Assembly: GCF_004793635.1 (NCBI RefSeq)
Contig: NZ_SRXV01000002.1
Coordinates: forward strand, 62,001-126,000
Direction of reading: 5' to 3'
Length of the DNA: 64,000 nucleotides
Source: Marinicauda pacifica
GTDB taxonomy: Bacteria > Pseudomonadota > Alphaproteobacteria > Caulobacterales > Maricaulaceae
A program made the position numbers and the translations under genes. Below are positions 35,687 to 44,750 of the stretch, piece by piece. Each line of letters opens with the position of its first letter. Within the stretch, counting starts at the first letter, position 1. The notes beneath the pieces were generated by a model. That model ran no database searches and was not told where the DNA came from. It saw only the letters and a list, made by a program, of their open reading frames with translations.

Positions 35687-37243
35687 GTGCGCACGCCATT
35701 TGCCAATCGCCGGGAATTCCTCGCCGCCGCCAGCGCATTGTCGCTGGCCGCCTGCTCGAGGAATGCTGGCCCGGGCGGTGACGACGCGATACTGCGCGTT
35801 GCCCTCGCAAGTGCACCCGATACGCTTGATCCGCTGCGCGGCCAGCTCGCCGTCTCCGCCCTGATGTTCAAGCAGCTGCATGCGCCCCTGACCGAGTACG
35901 CGCCCTCCGGCGGGGTAGCGCCGGGTCTGGCCGATGGCTGGCGCAGTGATGACGGTCAGCTTTGGATCTTTCGCCTGAACCCAGACCTCGTCTGGTCGGA
36001 CGGGACACCGCTGACCTCCGAGGATGTCGTCTGGACGGCCCAGCGCGCGGTCGACCCGATGACCGGCTTCGCGGATCTGGGCGATTTCTTCGCGGTGGAG
36101 GGCGCGCGAGAAGCCGTGGCCGGCGAACGCCCACCCGAAGACATCGCCGTCGAGGCGCCCGATCCGCGCACGGTGGTCTTTCGTCTGAACCAGCCGGTCG
36201 GCCTGTTTCCGGTCTTCATGCGCGAATTCTATCCACTTCCGCGCCATGCCATCGAGCCCGCGCCGGAGGCCTGGACGCGCGCGGCGGGATGGGTCAGCGC
36301 CGGACCCTATGTCCTCGCCGCGCACGAGGAGGGACGCTACCTGCTGCGCCGGAACCGGAATTTCCACGCTGCGCAGAGCGTTTCCATTCCCCAAATCGAG
36401 GTTGAGGTCGTCGAGAATGCCGAGGCGAGGGCGCAGCGTTTCCGCGCAGGCGAATTCGATATTTGCGAACAGCCTCCCGCCGGTGAAATCAGCGCCCTGA
36501 AGGCCGAGTTCGGCCCGGAACTTCATAGTTTCAACGCCCCCACCCTCACCTATCTGAAGCTCAACCACAGCCGCGCACCGCTGAACGATCTGCGGGTAAG
36601 ACAGGCGATCTCCCTCTCCATCGATCGCGCCTTTCTGTCAGACACGCTGTTCGACGCAGAGGCCAGCCCGACCGAAACCGTCATCCCTGCCGATGCGCGC
36701 CCGGCTCCCGCCGACCTGGATACCGCTGGCGCCCTCCTCGCCGCCGCCGGATACGGTCCCGAACGGCCGCTGCGCCTGGACCTCCGCCTGATTGCCGGCG
36801 GGCGGGAACGCATGGCCGCCGCCATCATGCGCGACCTCGCCCGCGTGCATGTCGAGCTGAACCTGGTGCCGAGCGAGGCTCTGGACATGTTCGCGGCCGT
36901 GGATGCGGGCGATTTCGATCTCTCCCTGTCCCGCTTCGACCGAGGCCTCAAATCGGACCCCAACTTCATGCTCCAGCCATTCGGTCCGGACGGGTTTGCC
37001 GACGATGGCGGCTGGTCCGGCCTGGTTCGCGAGGACTTCGACCTGCTGATGACCCAGGCACGCGCGACCATAAACGCCAACGCCAGGGCCGAGCTGTACC
37101 GGCGCGCCGAGCAGCTTCTGCTGGCAGAACAGGCCATCGTGCCGCTACTGCATGAGCGCACCTTCTGGCTGATCGGCGACCGGGTGGAGGGCTGGCGCCA
37201 GGAGATTCCGCCGATGCTCTGGCGCGACCTCGATCTGGATTGA
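35687..37243 (+). CDS. Peptide/nickel-type ABC transporter substrate-binding lipoprotein
   Basis: 518 residues from a GTG (GGGAG upstream). N-terminus RREFLAAASALSLAAC combines a twin-arginine-like start with a lipobox, so the protein is probably exported folded and lipid-anchored. The rest is the SBP_bac_5 fold of oligopeptide-binding proteins: LDPLRGQLAVSALMFKQLHAPL (in parts), LNPDLVWSDGTPLTSEDVVW, YLKLNHSRAPLNDLRVRQA and the C-terminal ELYRRAEQLLLAEQAIVPLL. No permease or ATPase gene is adjacent, so it is an orphan binding protein. Ligand unknown. Confidence 0.9.
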   Translation: MRTPFANRREFLAAASALSLAACSRNAGPGGDDAILRVALASAPDTLDPLRGQLAVSALMFKQLHAPLTEYAPSGGVAPGLADGWRSDDGQLWIFRLNPDLVWSDGTPLTSEDVVWTAQRAVDPMTGFADLGDFFAVEGAREAVAGERPPEDIAVEAPDPRTVVFRLNQPVGLFPVFMREFYPLPRHAIEPAPEAWTRAAGWVSAGPYVLAAHEEGRYLLRRNRNFHAAQSVSIPQIEVEVVENAEARAQRFRAGEFDICEQPPAGEISALKAEFGPELHSFNAPTLTYLKLNHSRAPLNDLRVRQAISLSIDRAFLSDTLFDAEASPTETVIPADARPAPADLDTAGALLAAAGYGPERPLRLDLRLIAGGRERMAAAIMRDLARVHVELNLVPSEALDMFAAVDAGDFDLSLSRFDRGLKSDPNFMLQPFGPDGFADDGGWSGLVREDFDLLMTQARATINANARAELYRRAEQLLLAEQAIVPLLHERTFWLIGDRVEGWRQEIPPMLWRDLDLD

Positions 37244-37246
37244 TCG

Positions 37247-37465
37247 CTATTCGGTGGATGGAACCAGAGCCAGAATGTCGCCTGGCTCGCAATTGAGCAC
37301 GTCGCAAATCGCGGCCAGAGTGGAAAAACGCATCCCTTTGATGCGGCCGGTGCGGATCATTGACAAAGCCTGTTCAGAGACCCCGATCGCTTCGGCCAGT
37401 TCCTTGGAGCGCATCTTGCGCCGCGCCAGCATCACGTCGAGATTGACCTGAATTGCCGAACTCAC
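37247..37465 (-). CDS. XRE-family helix-turn-helix regulator (YozG-like)
   Basis: 72 residues from a GTG that overlaps the preceding stop (GTGA). The whole protein is one HTH: MLARRKMRSKELAEAIGVSE as helices 1-2 and ALSMIRTGRIKGMRFSTLAA as recognition region, closing with ICDVLNCEPGDILAL. This YozG-type regulator is nearly always cotranscribed with a DUF2975 membrane protein, as here. Likely autoregulatory through the inverted repeat at 38064-38082. Confidence 0.9.
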   Translation of the reverse strand: MSSAIQVNLDVMLARRKMRSKELAEAIGVSEQALSMIRTGRIKGMRFSTLAAICDVLNCEPGDILALVPSTE

Positions 37466-38040
37466 AAGATCGTCCTCAACTCGTCATGGGCCCGGCCACC
37501 CTCATGAAGGAGTTGGGCGGCGAAGAAAAAGCTGGCGCCCAAAAGCAGAGCGCCCAGATCGCCGCTGCCGACGCTCAACGCAAGCTGGCCGCTCACCTCC
37601 GGGCTCAGACCGCTTAGATACGCACTCAGGCCAGCGCCGGCCAGCGGTCCCAGTACGGCGTTCAGCCAGATGGCCAGCGCAAAATTACGCAAGCCGGTCA
37701 GACCGCTGACGGCGAAGGGATGGTCGCCCGCGCATTGCCCGAAAAACCTGCCGAGACCCCGCAGCCCCCACGCCATGATAGATGACGGAACCAGAACGAT
37801 CGCTGCCGCCCCGAGGCGCAAGGGCCAAGCATACCAGTCGTACCGTTCGCCCATATAGGTGGCGCGCTCGGGCAGCATTTCGGGGAATATCGCAACCGGC
37901 AGAACGGCGAACACGATCACGAACGCCGCGCCCAGGCGGGTCAGGACGGCGAACACCGCTGCCCAGCCTTGCATCGCCGGGGTGAGACCCTGCTCCGGGC
38001 TTTCCGATGCCGCCGCATGCCGCTTGTCCATGGCTTTCAT
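37462..38040 (-). CDS. DUF2975 membrane protein
   Basis: 192 residues with four predicted helices (about 28-50, 75-97, 118-143, 160-183). The last segment ALLLGASFFFAAQLLHEGGRA and the preceding SPEVSGQLALSVGSGDLGAL are typical of DUF2975. Function unknown; it may sense or modulate the partner HTH regulator from the membrane. GGAG precedes the ATG and the stop overlaps the HTH gene by 4 bp. Confidence 0.85.
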   Translation of the reverse strand: MKAMDKRHAAASESPEQGLTPAMQGWAAVFAVLTRLGAAFVIVFAVLPVAIFPEMLPERATYMGERYDWYAWPLRLGAAAIVLVPSSIMAWGLRGLGRFFGQCAGDHPFAVSGLTGLRNFALAIWLNAVLGPLAGAGLSAYLSGLSPEVSGQLALSVGSGDLGALLLGASFFFAAQLLHEGGRAHDELRTIL

Positions 38041-38063
38041 TTATCAATCTCCGAGTTGATCTA

Positions 38064-38082
38064 ATTAAAGTCTTACTTTAAT
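38064..38082. promoter_or_regulatory. Inverted repeat upstream of the DUF2975-HTH operon
   Basis: ATTAAAG and CTTTAAT flank TCTTA, a perfect 7-bp palindrome in an AT-rich pocket 24 bp before the DUF2975 start. It lies between this operon and the divergent remnant gene. The partner HTH protein is the natural candidate to bind here. Confidence 0.5.
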
Positions 38083-38117
38083 CGATAGCGCATGTCATCC
38101 GTCGAAGGGCCGCCTCG

Positions 38118-38480
38118 ATGTACGCATTTGCAGCTTTGGTACTCCTTAGCGCCTCACTCCAATCGGCGCCGCTTCTGCAATGCCATGCTGATCAGAGCTA
38201 TGAGGGTCCGTCGCCCATCGACCGGCCAGCTGCCCTCCACCTGCCGGTGGCCGTGACGGACACCGCAGCGATTTCCTACGGGCGCGGCATCCAGCTGACC
38301 GGCGGCATCGACGCAACCGGTCCGATGCTGATGCATTCCGGCGGCATAACCGGTTTTCGCGCGGCCGTCGCTTACCTGGCCGAGGACGACATCTTCGTCG
38401 CGGTCATGGTCAATGATTCCACCGTCCCGGCCGAGGCGGCGCTATGGGCTCTGGTGCGTGCGGCGCGGGCCAGGCGATAG
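38118..38480 (+). pseudogene. Degraded serine hydrolase (beta-lactamase family), internal deletion
   Basis: A 120-codon frame with its own ribosome site (GAAGGG). Residues 1-18 form a signal peptide; residues 50-116 match the end of class C beta-lactamase-like hydrolases, including YGRGIQL and the HSGGITGF motif (the KTG-like third catalytic box) followed by YLAEDDIFVAVMVNDST. The SxxK and YxN boxes and some 250 residues between are absent, so the enzyme cannot work. The simplest reading is an in-frame internal deletion that joined the leader to the tail. Confidence 0.6.
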
Positions 38481-38675
38481 CACGCCGGCACCGGCGCATT
38501 TCTCCTCACATCCCCTCTCGCCATCGCGGCGATTCCGCGCTAACACCCGGCTTCAGCATTTTTGAGAACGCCGACACCGCCGCCGTCCGAAGCTCTTCGG
38601 AAGGCTGGGCGGGTTCGCGCGCGCCGATATCCCTTCGCCGGACCCTTGCCGCCGGCCAGACACGAGAGAGCCACC

Positions 38676-41600
38676 ATGCCCAAGCGCACCGATCTGAAAT
38701 CCATCCTGATCATCGGCGCCGGGCCCATCGTGATCGGCCAGGCCTGCGAGTTCGACTACTCAGGAGTTCAGGCGGTCAAGGCACTGAAAGATGAAGGCTA
38801 CCGGGTCATTCTGGTGAACTCCAACCCGGCCACGATCATGACCGATCCTGGCCTGGCGGACGCCACCTATATCGAGCCGATCACCCCGGAAATGGTCGCC
38901 AAGGTGATCGAGAAGGAGCGCCCCGATGCGCTGCTGCCGACCATGGGCGGCCAGACTGCGCTTAACTGCGCCCTGGAGCTGGACCGGCGCGGCGTGCTCG
39001 ACCTGTTCGGCGTGGAGATGATCGGCGCGCGCGCGGACGTCATCGACAAGGCGGAGAACCGCGAACGCTTTCGCGTCGCCATGGACAAGATCGGTCTGGA
39101 AAGCCCGCGTTCGCGCACGGTCCATTCTCTGGCCGAGGCCGAAGCCGTCATGGAAGAACTCGGTCTGCCGGCCGTGATCCGACCGTCCTTTACCCTTGGC
39201 GGCACCGGCGGCGGCATCGCCTACAATGTCGAGGAGTTCCGCGAGATCGTCGCGTCCGGGCTTTACAATTCCCCGGTCAACGAGGTGCTGATCGAGGAAA
39301 GCGTTCTGGGTTGGAAAGAGTACGAGATGGAGGTTGTGCGCGACAAGGCGGACAATTGCATCATCGTGTGCTCGATCGAGAATATCGATCCGATGGGCGT
39401 GCATACCGGCGATTCCATCACCGTCGCCCCGGCCCTGACTCTGACGGACAAGGAATACCAGCGCATGCGCACCGCCTCGATCGCGGTGCTGCGCGAGATC
39501 GGCGTGGAGACCGGCGGCTCGAACGTTCAGTTCGCCGTCGATCCCAGGACCGGGCGCATGCTGGTCATCGAGATGAATCCGCGGGTTTCGCGTTCTTCCG
39601 CGCTCGCCTCCAAGGCAACCGGTTTTCCGATTGCGAAGGTCGCCGCCAAGCTGGCCGTAGGCTACACGCTGGACGAGATCGACAACGAGATCACCGGCGG
39701 CGCGACCCCGGCCTCGTTCGAACCGACCATCGACTATGTGGTCACGAAGATTCCCCGCTTCGCCTTCGAGAAATATCCCGGCGCCAAAAACACGCTGACG
39801 ACCTCCATGAAGTCGGTCGGCGAAGCGATGAGCATGGGGCGCACCTTCAAGGAGAGCGTCCAGAAGGCACTGCGTTCGCTCGAGACCGGCCTGTCAGGCT
39901 TCGACGAGATCGACATTGCCGGGCTCGACCATGCCGACACGCCCGACAGCCGCCGCGCCGCCGTGCTGGCCGCACTCAGCTCGCCGACACCGGACCGGCT
40001 GCGCGTGATCGCCCAGGCCTTCCGCGAGGGCCTGAGCGTCGACGACATCTACGCCGCCTGTTCCTACGAACCCTGGTTCCTGCGCCAGATCGAGGAGATC
40101 ATCCACACCGAGGAAGACGTTTCCACGCTGGGCCTGCCCGACGATGTCGAGGCGATGCGCGCGCTCAAGGCGGACGGCTTCTCGGATGCGCGGCTGGCGC
40201 AGCTGACCTCAATGGAGGAAGTCGACGTCCGCGCCCATCGGCGCAAGCTCGGTGTGCGCCCGGTCTTCAAGCGTGTCGACACCTGTGCCGCCGAGTTCGA
40301 AGCCGCGACGCCCTACATGTATTCCACCTACGAGACCGGGGAATGCGAGAGCGAGCCGACGAACCGCAAGAAGGCGATCATCCTGGGCGGCGGCCCGAAC
40401 CGGATCGGACAGGGCATCGAGTTCGACTATTGCTGCTGCCACGCGGCCTTCGCCTTTGCAGAGATGGGCATCGAGTCCATCATGGTGAACTGCAACCCGG
40501 AGACGGTCTCGACCGATTACGACACCGCTGACCGGCTCTATTTCGAGCCGCTGACCGCTGAAGACGTGCTCGAGCTCATCGAGACCGAGCGCTCCAACGG
40601 CGAGCTGCTCGGCGTGCTCGTGCAGTTTGGCGGGCAGACCCCGCTCAAGCTCGCCGCAGAGCTGGAAGCGGCCGGGATCCCGATCCTGGGCACCGCGCCG
40701 GACGCGATCGACCTCGCCGAGGACCGCGAACGCTTCAAAGCGCTGCTAGACGATGTGAAGCTGCGCCAGCCGCCCAACGGCATTGCCAAGTCGGTCGAGC
40801 AGGCGACCGAGATCGCCAAAGAGCTTGGCTTCCCCCTGGTTCTGCGCCCCTCCTTCGTCCTCGGCGGCCGGGCCATGGAGATCGTTCGCGATCAGGAGAG
40901 TTTCGAGCGCTATATCCGCGAGGCCGTTCACGTCTCCGGTAAATCCCCGCTGCTGCTCGACCGCTACCTCACAGACGCCAGCGAAGTCGACGTGGACGCG
41001 GTGTGTGACGGCGAGACTGTCTGGGTTGCCGGCGTGATGGAGCATATCGAGGAGGCCGGCGTGCATTCGGGCGATTCTGCCTGCGCGATCCCGCCCTACT
41101 CGCTCTCGCCCGAACTCATCGAGGAGCTCAAGCGCGAAACCGAGGCCCTGGCCCATGCGGTCGGCGTGATAGGGCTGATGAACGTGCAGTACGCCGTCAA
41201 GAATGGCGAGATCTTCGTGCTCGAGGTCAATCCGCGCGCCAGCCGCACCGTGCCCTTCGTCGCCAAGGCGATCGGCGCCCCGGTTGCCGCCATCGCAGCC
41301 AAGGTCATGGCCGGCGCCAAGCTGTCCGAGTTCAACACCAAGCCGTCCGATCCGGGCCATGTCGCGGTGAAGGAAGCGGTCATGCCGTTTTCGCGCTTCC
41401 CTGGCGTCGATCCGGTTCTCGGCCCGGAAATGCGGTCGACCGGCGAGGTCATGGGCATCGATGCGCGCTTTGAAGGCGCCTTTGCCAAGGCCCAGCTCGG
41501 AGCGGGGGTCAATCTGCCGCGCACCGGCACGGTCTTCGTCTCGCTCAAGGAGAGCGACAAGGCCTTCATGATCGAGTCGTGCCGCAAGCTGACCGAACTC

Positions 41601-41927
41601 GGCTTCTCGCTGGTGGCGACCGGAGGGACCGAGAAGACGCTGCGCGAAGCCGGCGTGACGGTCGCGCGCATCAACAAGGTCTTCGAAGGTCGGCCCCATA
41701 TCGTGGATGCCATCAAGAACGGCGACATCCAGCTCATCTTCAATACGACCGAAGGGCGTCAGTCGCTGATCGATTCCTATTCGATCCGGCGCACCGCTCT
41801 GGAGCTGAAAGTTCCGTGCTACACGACCGCGTCTGCCAGCCGCATCTGTGTGCAATCCATTGCGGCGATCGACGCGGGAGAGCTTGAACCGCGCTCCTTG
41901 CAATCCTATCGTAGTGGATCGGCCTGA
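38676..41927 (+). CDS. carB: Carbamoyl-phosphate synthase large subunit CarB
   Basis: 1083 residues, full length. Two tandem ATP-grasp synthetase halves: first half starting [20 protein letters not shown] with [16 protein letters not shown], second with [20 protein letters not shown] and [14 protein letters not shown], then a C-terminal allosteric MGS domain ([18 protein letters not shown] ... [11 protein letters not shown]) that in other bacteria binds UMP/ornithine. It makes carbamoyl phosphate with CarA. The ATG at 38676 is chosen because the conserved sequence begins there; the frame is open 38 codons further up. greA follows by 53 bp. Confidence 0.97.
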   Translation: MPKRTDLKSILIIGAGPIVIGQACEFDYSGVQAVKALKDEGYRVILVNSNPATIMTDPGLADATYIEPITPEMVAKVIEKERPDALLPTMGGQTALNCALELDRRGVLDLFGVEMIGARADVIDKAENRERFRVAMDKIGLESPRSRTVHSLAEAEAVMEELGLPAVIRPSFTLGGTGGGIAYNVEEFREIVASGLYNSPVNEVLIEESVLGWKEYEMEVVRDKADNCIIVCSIENIDPMGVHTGDSITVAPALTLTDKEYQRMRTASIAVLREIGVETGGSNVQFAVDPRTGRMLVIEMNPRVSRSSALASKATGFPIAKVAAKLAVGYTLDEIDNEITGGATPASFEPTIDYVVTKIPRFAFEKYPGAKNTLTTSMKSVGEAMSMGRTFKESVQKALRSLETGLSGFDEIDIAGLDHADTPDSRRAAVLAALSSPTPDRLRVIAQAFREGLSVDDIYAACSYEPWFLRQIEEIIHTEEDVSTLGLPDDVEAMRALKADGFSDARLAQLTSMEEVDVRAHRRKLGVRPVFKRVDTCAAEFEAATPYMYSTYETGECESEPTNRKKAIILGGGPNRIGQGIEFDYCCCHAAFAFAEMGIESIMVNCNPETVSTDYDTADRLYFEPLTAEDVLELIETERSNGELLGVLVQFGGQTPLKLAAELEAAGIPILGTAPDAIDLAEDRERFKALLDDVKLRQPPNGIAKSVEQATEIAKELGFPLVLRPSFVLGGRAMEIVRDQESFERYIREAVHVSGKSPLLLDRYLTDASEVDVDAVCDGETVWVAGVMEHIEEAGVHSGDSACAIPPYSLSPELIEELKRETEALAHAVGVIGLMNVQYAVKNGEIFVLEVNPRASRTVPFVAKAIGAPVAAIAAKVMAGAKLSEFNTKPSDPGHVAVKEAVMPFSRFPGVDPVLGPEMRSTGEVMGIDARFEGAFAKAQLGAGVNLPRTGTVFVSLKESDKAFMIESCRKLTELGFSLVATGGTEKTLREAGVTVARINKVFEGRPHIVDAIKNGDIQLIFNTTEGRQSLIDSYSIRRTALELKVPCYTTASASRICVQSIAAIDAGELEPRSLQSYRSGSA

Positions 41928-41980
41928 CCGGGCGGCATTTCCGCCACGGCCGGTACGTCCGACTCTGACGGGAAACTCTC

Positions 41981-42454
41981 ATGCAGAAAATACCAATGAC
42001 GGCCGAGGGCCATCAGGCCCTCGACGCCGAGTTGAAGCATCTTAAGAGCGTGGAACGCCCGGCGGTGATTCAGGCGATCTCCGAGGCGCGCGAGCACGGC
42101 GACCTGTCTGAGAATGCCGAGTATCATGCCGCCAAGGAACGCCAGGGCTGGATCGAAGGCCGCCTGCAGGAGCTTGAGGACAAGCTCGCGCGCGCCCAGG
42201 TCATCGACACGTCCAAGATGTCGGGCGACACGGTCAGATTCGGCGCGACGGTAACTCTCGTGGACGAGGACACCGACAAGGAAGCGACGTACAAGATTGT
42301 CGGCGACGACGAGGCCGACGTCAAAGCCGGCAAGATCTCGCTTTCTTCCCCGATCGCCCGCTCGCTGATCAACAAGGACACCGGTGACGTGGTCGAGGTG
42401 AATGCCCCCGGCGGCGTGAAATCCTACGAAATCCTCAAGGTTGAGTGGAAGTAA
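41981..42454 (+). CDS. greA: Transcription elongation factor GreA
   Basis: 157 residues. N-terminal coiled coil with [20 protein letters not shown] and the tip acidic pair in [18 protein letters not shown], which reaches the polymerase active site to stimulate cleavage of backtracked RNA; C-terminal FKBP-like domain with [23 protein letters not shown] precedes the ATG. Follows carB, possibly in one transcript, the carAB-greA order common in alphaproteobacteria. Confidence 0.96.
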   Translation: MQKIPMTAEGHQALDAELKHLKSVERPAVIQAISEAREHGDLSENAEYHAAKERQGWIEGRLQELEDKLARAQVIDTSKMSGDTVRFGATVTLVDEDTDKEATYKIVGDDEADVKAGKISLSSPIARSLINKDTGDVVEVNAPGGVKSYEILKVEWK

Positions 42455-42578
42455 GGCAATCTGGCTCATGCACGGACCTGGAAATGCTGCGGCCCTGCCC
42501 GGAGCTGTCTCGGGTTCGTCTTGATACCGCCGCCCTTGCGCTGCGATGACCGCTCGCGCCGCGCGCTTGCCTGACGTG

Positions 42579-43127
42579 TTACTGCGTCGGCGCAGCGCAG
42601 CCATCATGCGTGCAGCCATTGTCAGCGGCCGCTTGCTGCTGCCCGGAAACCGGTGACCCGTCCTCCCGCAAGAGCGCCATGATCTCCGCGCCGATCAGCA
42701 TGTCTTGAGTGTGCCCGAATTTCTGCTTTCTCAGATTGCCCTGGCGATCAATGAGAATCGTCGTCGGTGTGCCCTGCATCTGATAGGCCGTCATGGTCCT
42801 GGGCAGCCCACGGCCATCCGGCGGCGCATCGATTCCCACCGGAAATGTGATCCGGTATTCATGCAGGAAAGCCGCAAGCGCCTCTTTCGACCCCTGCGCC
42901 GTGTGATGTTCGAACACCGTGTGCAGACCGATCACCGCCAGGTCGCTTTTACTGAACAACTCCCTCGCGCGCATGGCCTGCGGCAGCGAATGGGATACGC
43001 AGCCAGCGCACAGCATCTGAAACGCTTCCAGAAGGACGACCCGGCCGCGCAGGGATTCGAGCGTGACCGGTTCCGGTACATTGAGCCACTCGGTCGTCTG
43101 CAGTGGCTTGGCGGGGCGGAGTCTCAT
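42579..43127 (-). CDS. Thioredoxin-fold redoxin with CxxC
   Basis: 182 residues from the ATG at 43127 (GAGG upstream; an ATG ten codons earlier would overlap the previous gene). Thioredoxin-like fold of the TlpA/AhpC-TSA type: VVLLEAFQMLCAGCVSHSLP carries the CxxC active site and QGTPTTILIDRQGNLRKQKF the cis-Pro loop. There is no signal peptide, so it acts in the cytoplasm. The C-terminus adds a NGCTHDGCA pair of cysteines. Last gene of a probable three-gene operon reading 44103 to 42579, facing the Cys-cluster MarR gene. Confidence 0.8.
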   Translation of the reverse strand: MRLRPAKPLQTTEWLNVPEPVTLESLRGRVVLLEAFQMLCAGCVSHSLPQAMRARELFSKSDLAVIGLHTVFEHHTAQGSKEALAAFLHEYRITFPVGIDAPPDGRGLPRTMTAYQMQGTPTTILIDRQGNLRKQKFGHTQDMLIGAEIMALLREDGSPVSGQQQAAADNGCTHDGCAAPTQ

Positions 43128-43141
43128 TGCGGCGATCCTCG

Positions 43142-43384
43142 TCAGAACTCGCGCCAATAATCATTGGCCGCGGCGATGGTCTGATAGTGGATGGCGACCA
43201 CCTGACTCGAGGCGATCAGCGCATCGGCGTCTCTGGAGTATTTCGGGCGTAGCCGGTTCAGAACCTCCGCGTCCGGCTGCGTGGCCTTCACGCCGAGGCG
43301 GGACAGCTTGATCGCAAGCTGGAAACCCGCCTCCGGCGTTGGAGCGACAAGGCTATCCGGAAAGCCGGAGAGCATATCCGTCAT
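43142..43384 (-). CDS. 80-residue hypothetical protein
   Basis: Small soluble helical protein, two histidine/tyrosine-containing helices (VVAIHYQTIAAANDYWREF at the end). No Cys, no signal. It sits 5 bp downstream of the secreted-protein gene and 14 bp before the redoxin gene on the same strand, so it is an operon member. No family recognised; the close spacing and conserved-looking length make it likely real. Confidence 0.6.
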   Translation of the reverse strand: MTDMLSGFPDSLVAPTPEAGFQLAIKLSRLGVKATQPDAEVLNRLRPKYSRDADALIASSQVVAIHYQTIAAANDYWREF

Positions 43385-43389
43385 CGAGA

Positions 43390-44103
43390 TTACTCCGCCA
43401 TGACCTTGCCGGGCATCGAGAGGTCACCGGATGCGATGTCATGCACGCCAGTGACACACAGCAATGGGGCTTGCCCTGTTTCGTTGACCTGCAACTGAGC
43501 GGTCACGGCGTCGAACGAGACGTTTTCAGCACCGGCCACCGGCACGGTAATCCGTGCGAGGCGTCCATCGAGGACCGGACTCATGCCGGGGCTGTCCAGG
43601 GCGATGGGCAGGCCGGGCGCGGTAGCGGGCAGCAGGTCCTGGCCCGGGGAGACATCGCGCACTTTCAGGCCTGCGCCGCAGGCGACATCTTCGGTCAGAA
43701 CCACCCAGTGCGAGTGCCAGTCGGCGCCGTCATTGTTCGGGTCGCCATCCTGGTCCTCATCGAAGAGTGGCGTGTCATCGAAATCAGGATGTGCCGTGAT
43801 CGCGAGTGCCAGAATGCCGGAGTCTGCATCGAAACCCACGGCGTCCGGATCCAGGCTGGTGGGCCAGACATAGGCCTCGACCCGGGCGCCGGTCAGCTGG
43901 CCCGTCGGAGACGGCTTCACACTGCCCGCGACGCCGGCGACTTCCATGGCGAATGTCACGAGGCGACCGTCGGTGGAGGCTTGTGTGCTGGTGACATCGA
44001 AGGCTGGCGGGATATCGGGATTCACCTCGCTCTCGATCGGGTGGGCGGACGCTGAACCGGCGGCGCCGGTTGCCAGCATGATGGCGAGGGTCAAGCGTTT
44101 CAT
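43390..44103 (-). CDS. Secreted hypothetical protein with Asp-rich and WHSHW motifs
   Basis: 237 residues with a clean signal peptide (1-20, ASA cleavage). The mature part is beta-rich and acidic; DEDQDGDPNNDG resembles a calcium-binding loop and is followed by ADWHSHWVVL, a His-Trp-His cluster that could bind a metal. Two cysteines occur (VACGAG, LLCVTG). No family recognised. Strong AAAGGAG ribosome site. The perfect inverted repeat at 44118-44134 sits directly upstream, where a bound repressor would block transcription. Confidence 0.7.
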   Translation of the reverse strand: MKRLTLAIMLATGAAGSASAHPIESEVNPDIPPAFDVTSTQASTDGRLVTFAMEVAGVAGSVKPSPTGQLTGARVEAYVWPTSLDPDAVGFDADSGILALAITAHPDFDDTPLFDEDQDGDPNNDGADWHSHWVVLTEDVACGAGLKVRDVSPGQDLLPATAPGLPIALDSPGMSPVLDGRLARITVPVAGAENVSFDAVTAQLQVNETGQAPLLCVTGVHDIASGDLSMPGKVMAE

Positions 44104-44117
44104 GAGTTTTCTCCTTT

Positions 44118-44134
44118 AGTATCGAGTCGATACT
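44118..44134. promoter_or_regulatory. Perfect inverted-repeat operator between the secreted-protein operon and the MarR gene
   Basis: AGTATCGAGTCGATACT: 8-bp arms AGTATCGA and TCGATACT around one G. A further half-site TCGATAC occurs at 44178-44184, just before the MarR start. Such spacing is typical of a MarR autoregulated divergent promoter. Confidence 0.7.
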
Positions 44135-44192
44135 GTCTCATAGCACGCTCGGCCGCTCTTGCAAGAATTGTTTTTAGTCGATACAAAAAAAC

Positions 44193-44750
44193 ATGTCCGA
44201 TTTCGCCGCCACTGCGCTGCTTGAACGCCTCTCGCGCGTCATCCACAACGACGCACATGCCAGCGGTCTCAAACCCACTCAGTGGGAAGCCCTTCGCTTC
44301 CTCGCCCGGGCCAACCGGGTTTCCCGCAGCCCAGGGGCGCTGACGGGGTTTCTGGGCGTGACCAAGGGAACGGTGTCCCAGACGCTGCAGGCGCTCGAAC
44401 GAAAGGGGCTGATTGAAAAGACGACGGCAGATGGCGACCGCCGCGGCGTGAAGCTGGACCTGACTCCCGCCGGGCGGACCCTGCTCGCCGACGATCCGTT
44501 GACCGATCTCGACGCCAGCCTGGCCGCAATGCCGCCTGAAGCCCGCGATCAGCTGAGCACATCTTTAGAACGGCTCATGACGGAAATGCTCGCCCGTCGT
44601 GGAGGGCGGGCCTTTGGCGCATGCCGAACCTGCCGGCACTTCACGCGCGGACATCGTGAGGGCGCACCGTATTTCTGCGCCCTGTTGCGTGCGCCACTGT
44701 CCCGGGAGGAAAGTGAACAGATTTGCATCGAACAGGAGACGACCGCTTGA
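44193..44750 (+). CDS. MarR family regulator with C-terminal four-Cys cluster
   Basis: 185 residues. Residues 1-140 are a winged-helix MarR protein (QWEALRFLARANRVSRSPGA, TKGTVSQTLQALERKGLIEK, DRRGVKLDLTPAGRTLL). The C-terminal extension holds four cysteines at 144, 147, 162 and 178 (CRTCRHF, YFCALL, QICIE), a pattern suited to an iron-sulfur cluster or zinc. It likely senses oxidants, NO or iron and represses the divergent redoxin operon and itself. There is no ribosome site before the ATG, suggesting a leaderless transcript. TGATG overlap couples it to the ELM1 gene. Confidence 0.88.
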   Translation: MSDFAATALLERLSRVIHNDAHASGLKPTQWEALRFLARANRVSRSPGALTGFLGVTKGTVSQTLQALERKGLIEKTTADGDRRGVKLDLTPAGRTLLADDPLTDLDASLAAMPPEARDQLSTSLERLMTEMLARRGGRAFGACRTCRHFTRGHREGAPYFCALLRAPLSREESEQICIEQETTA

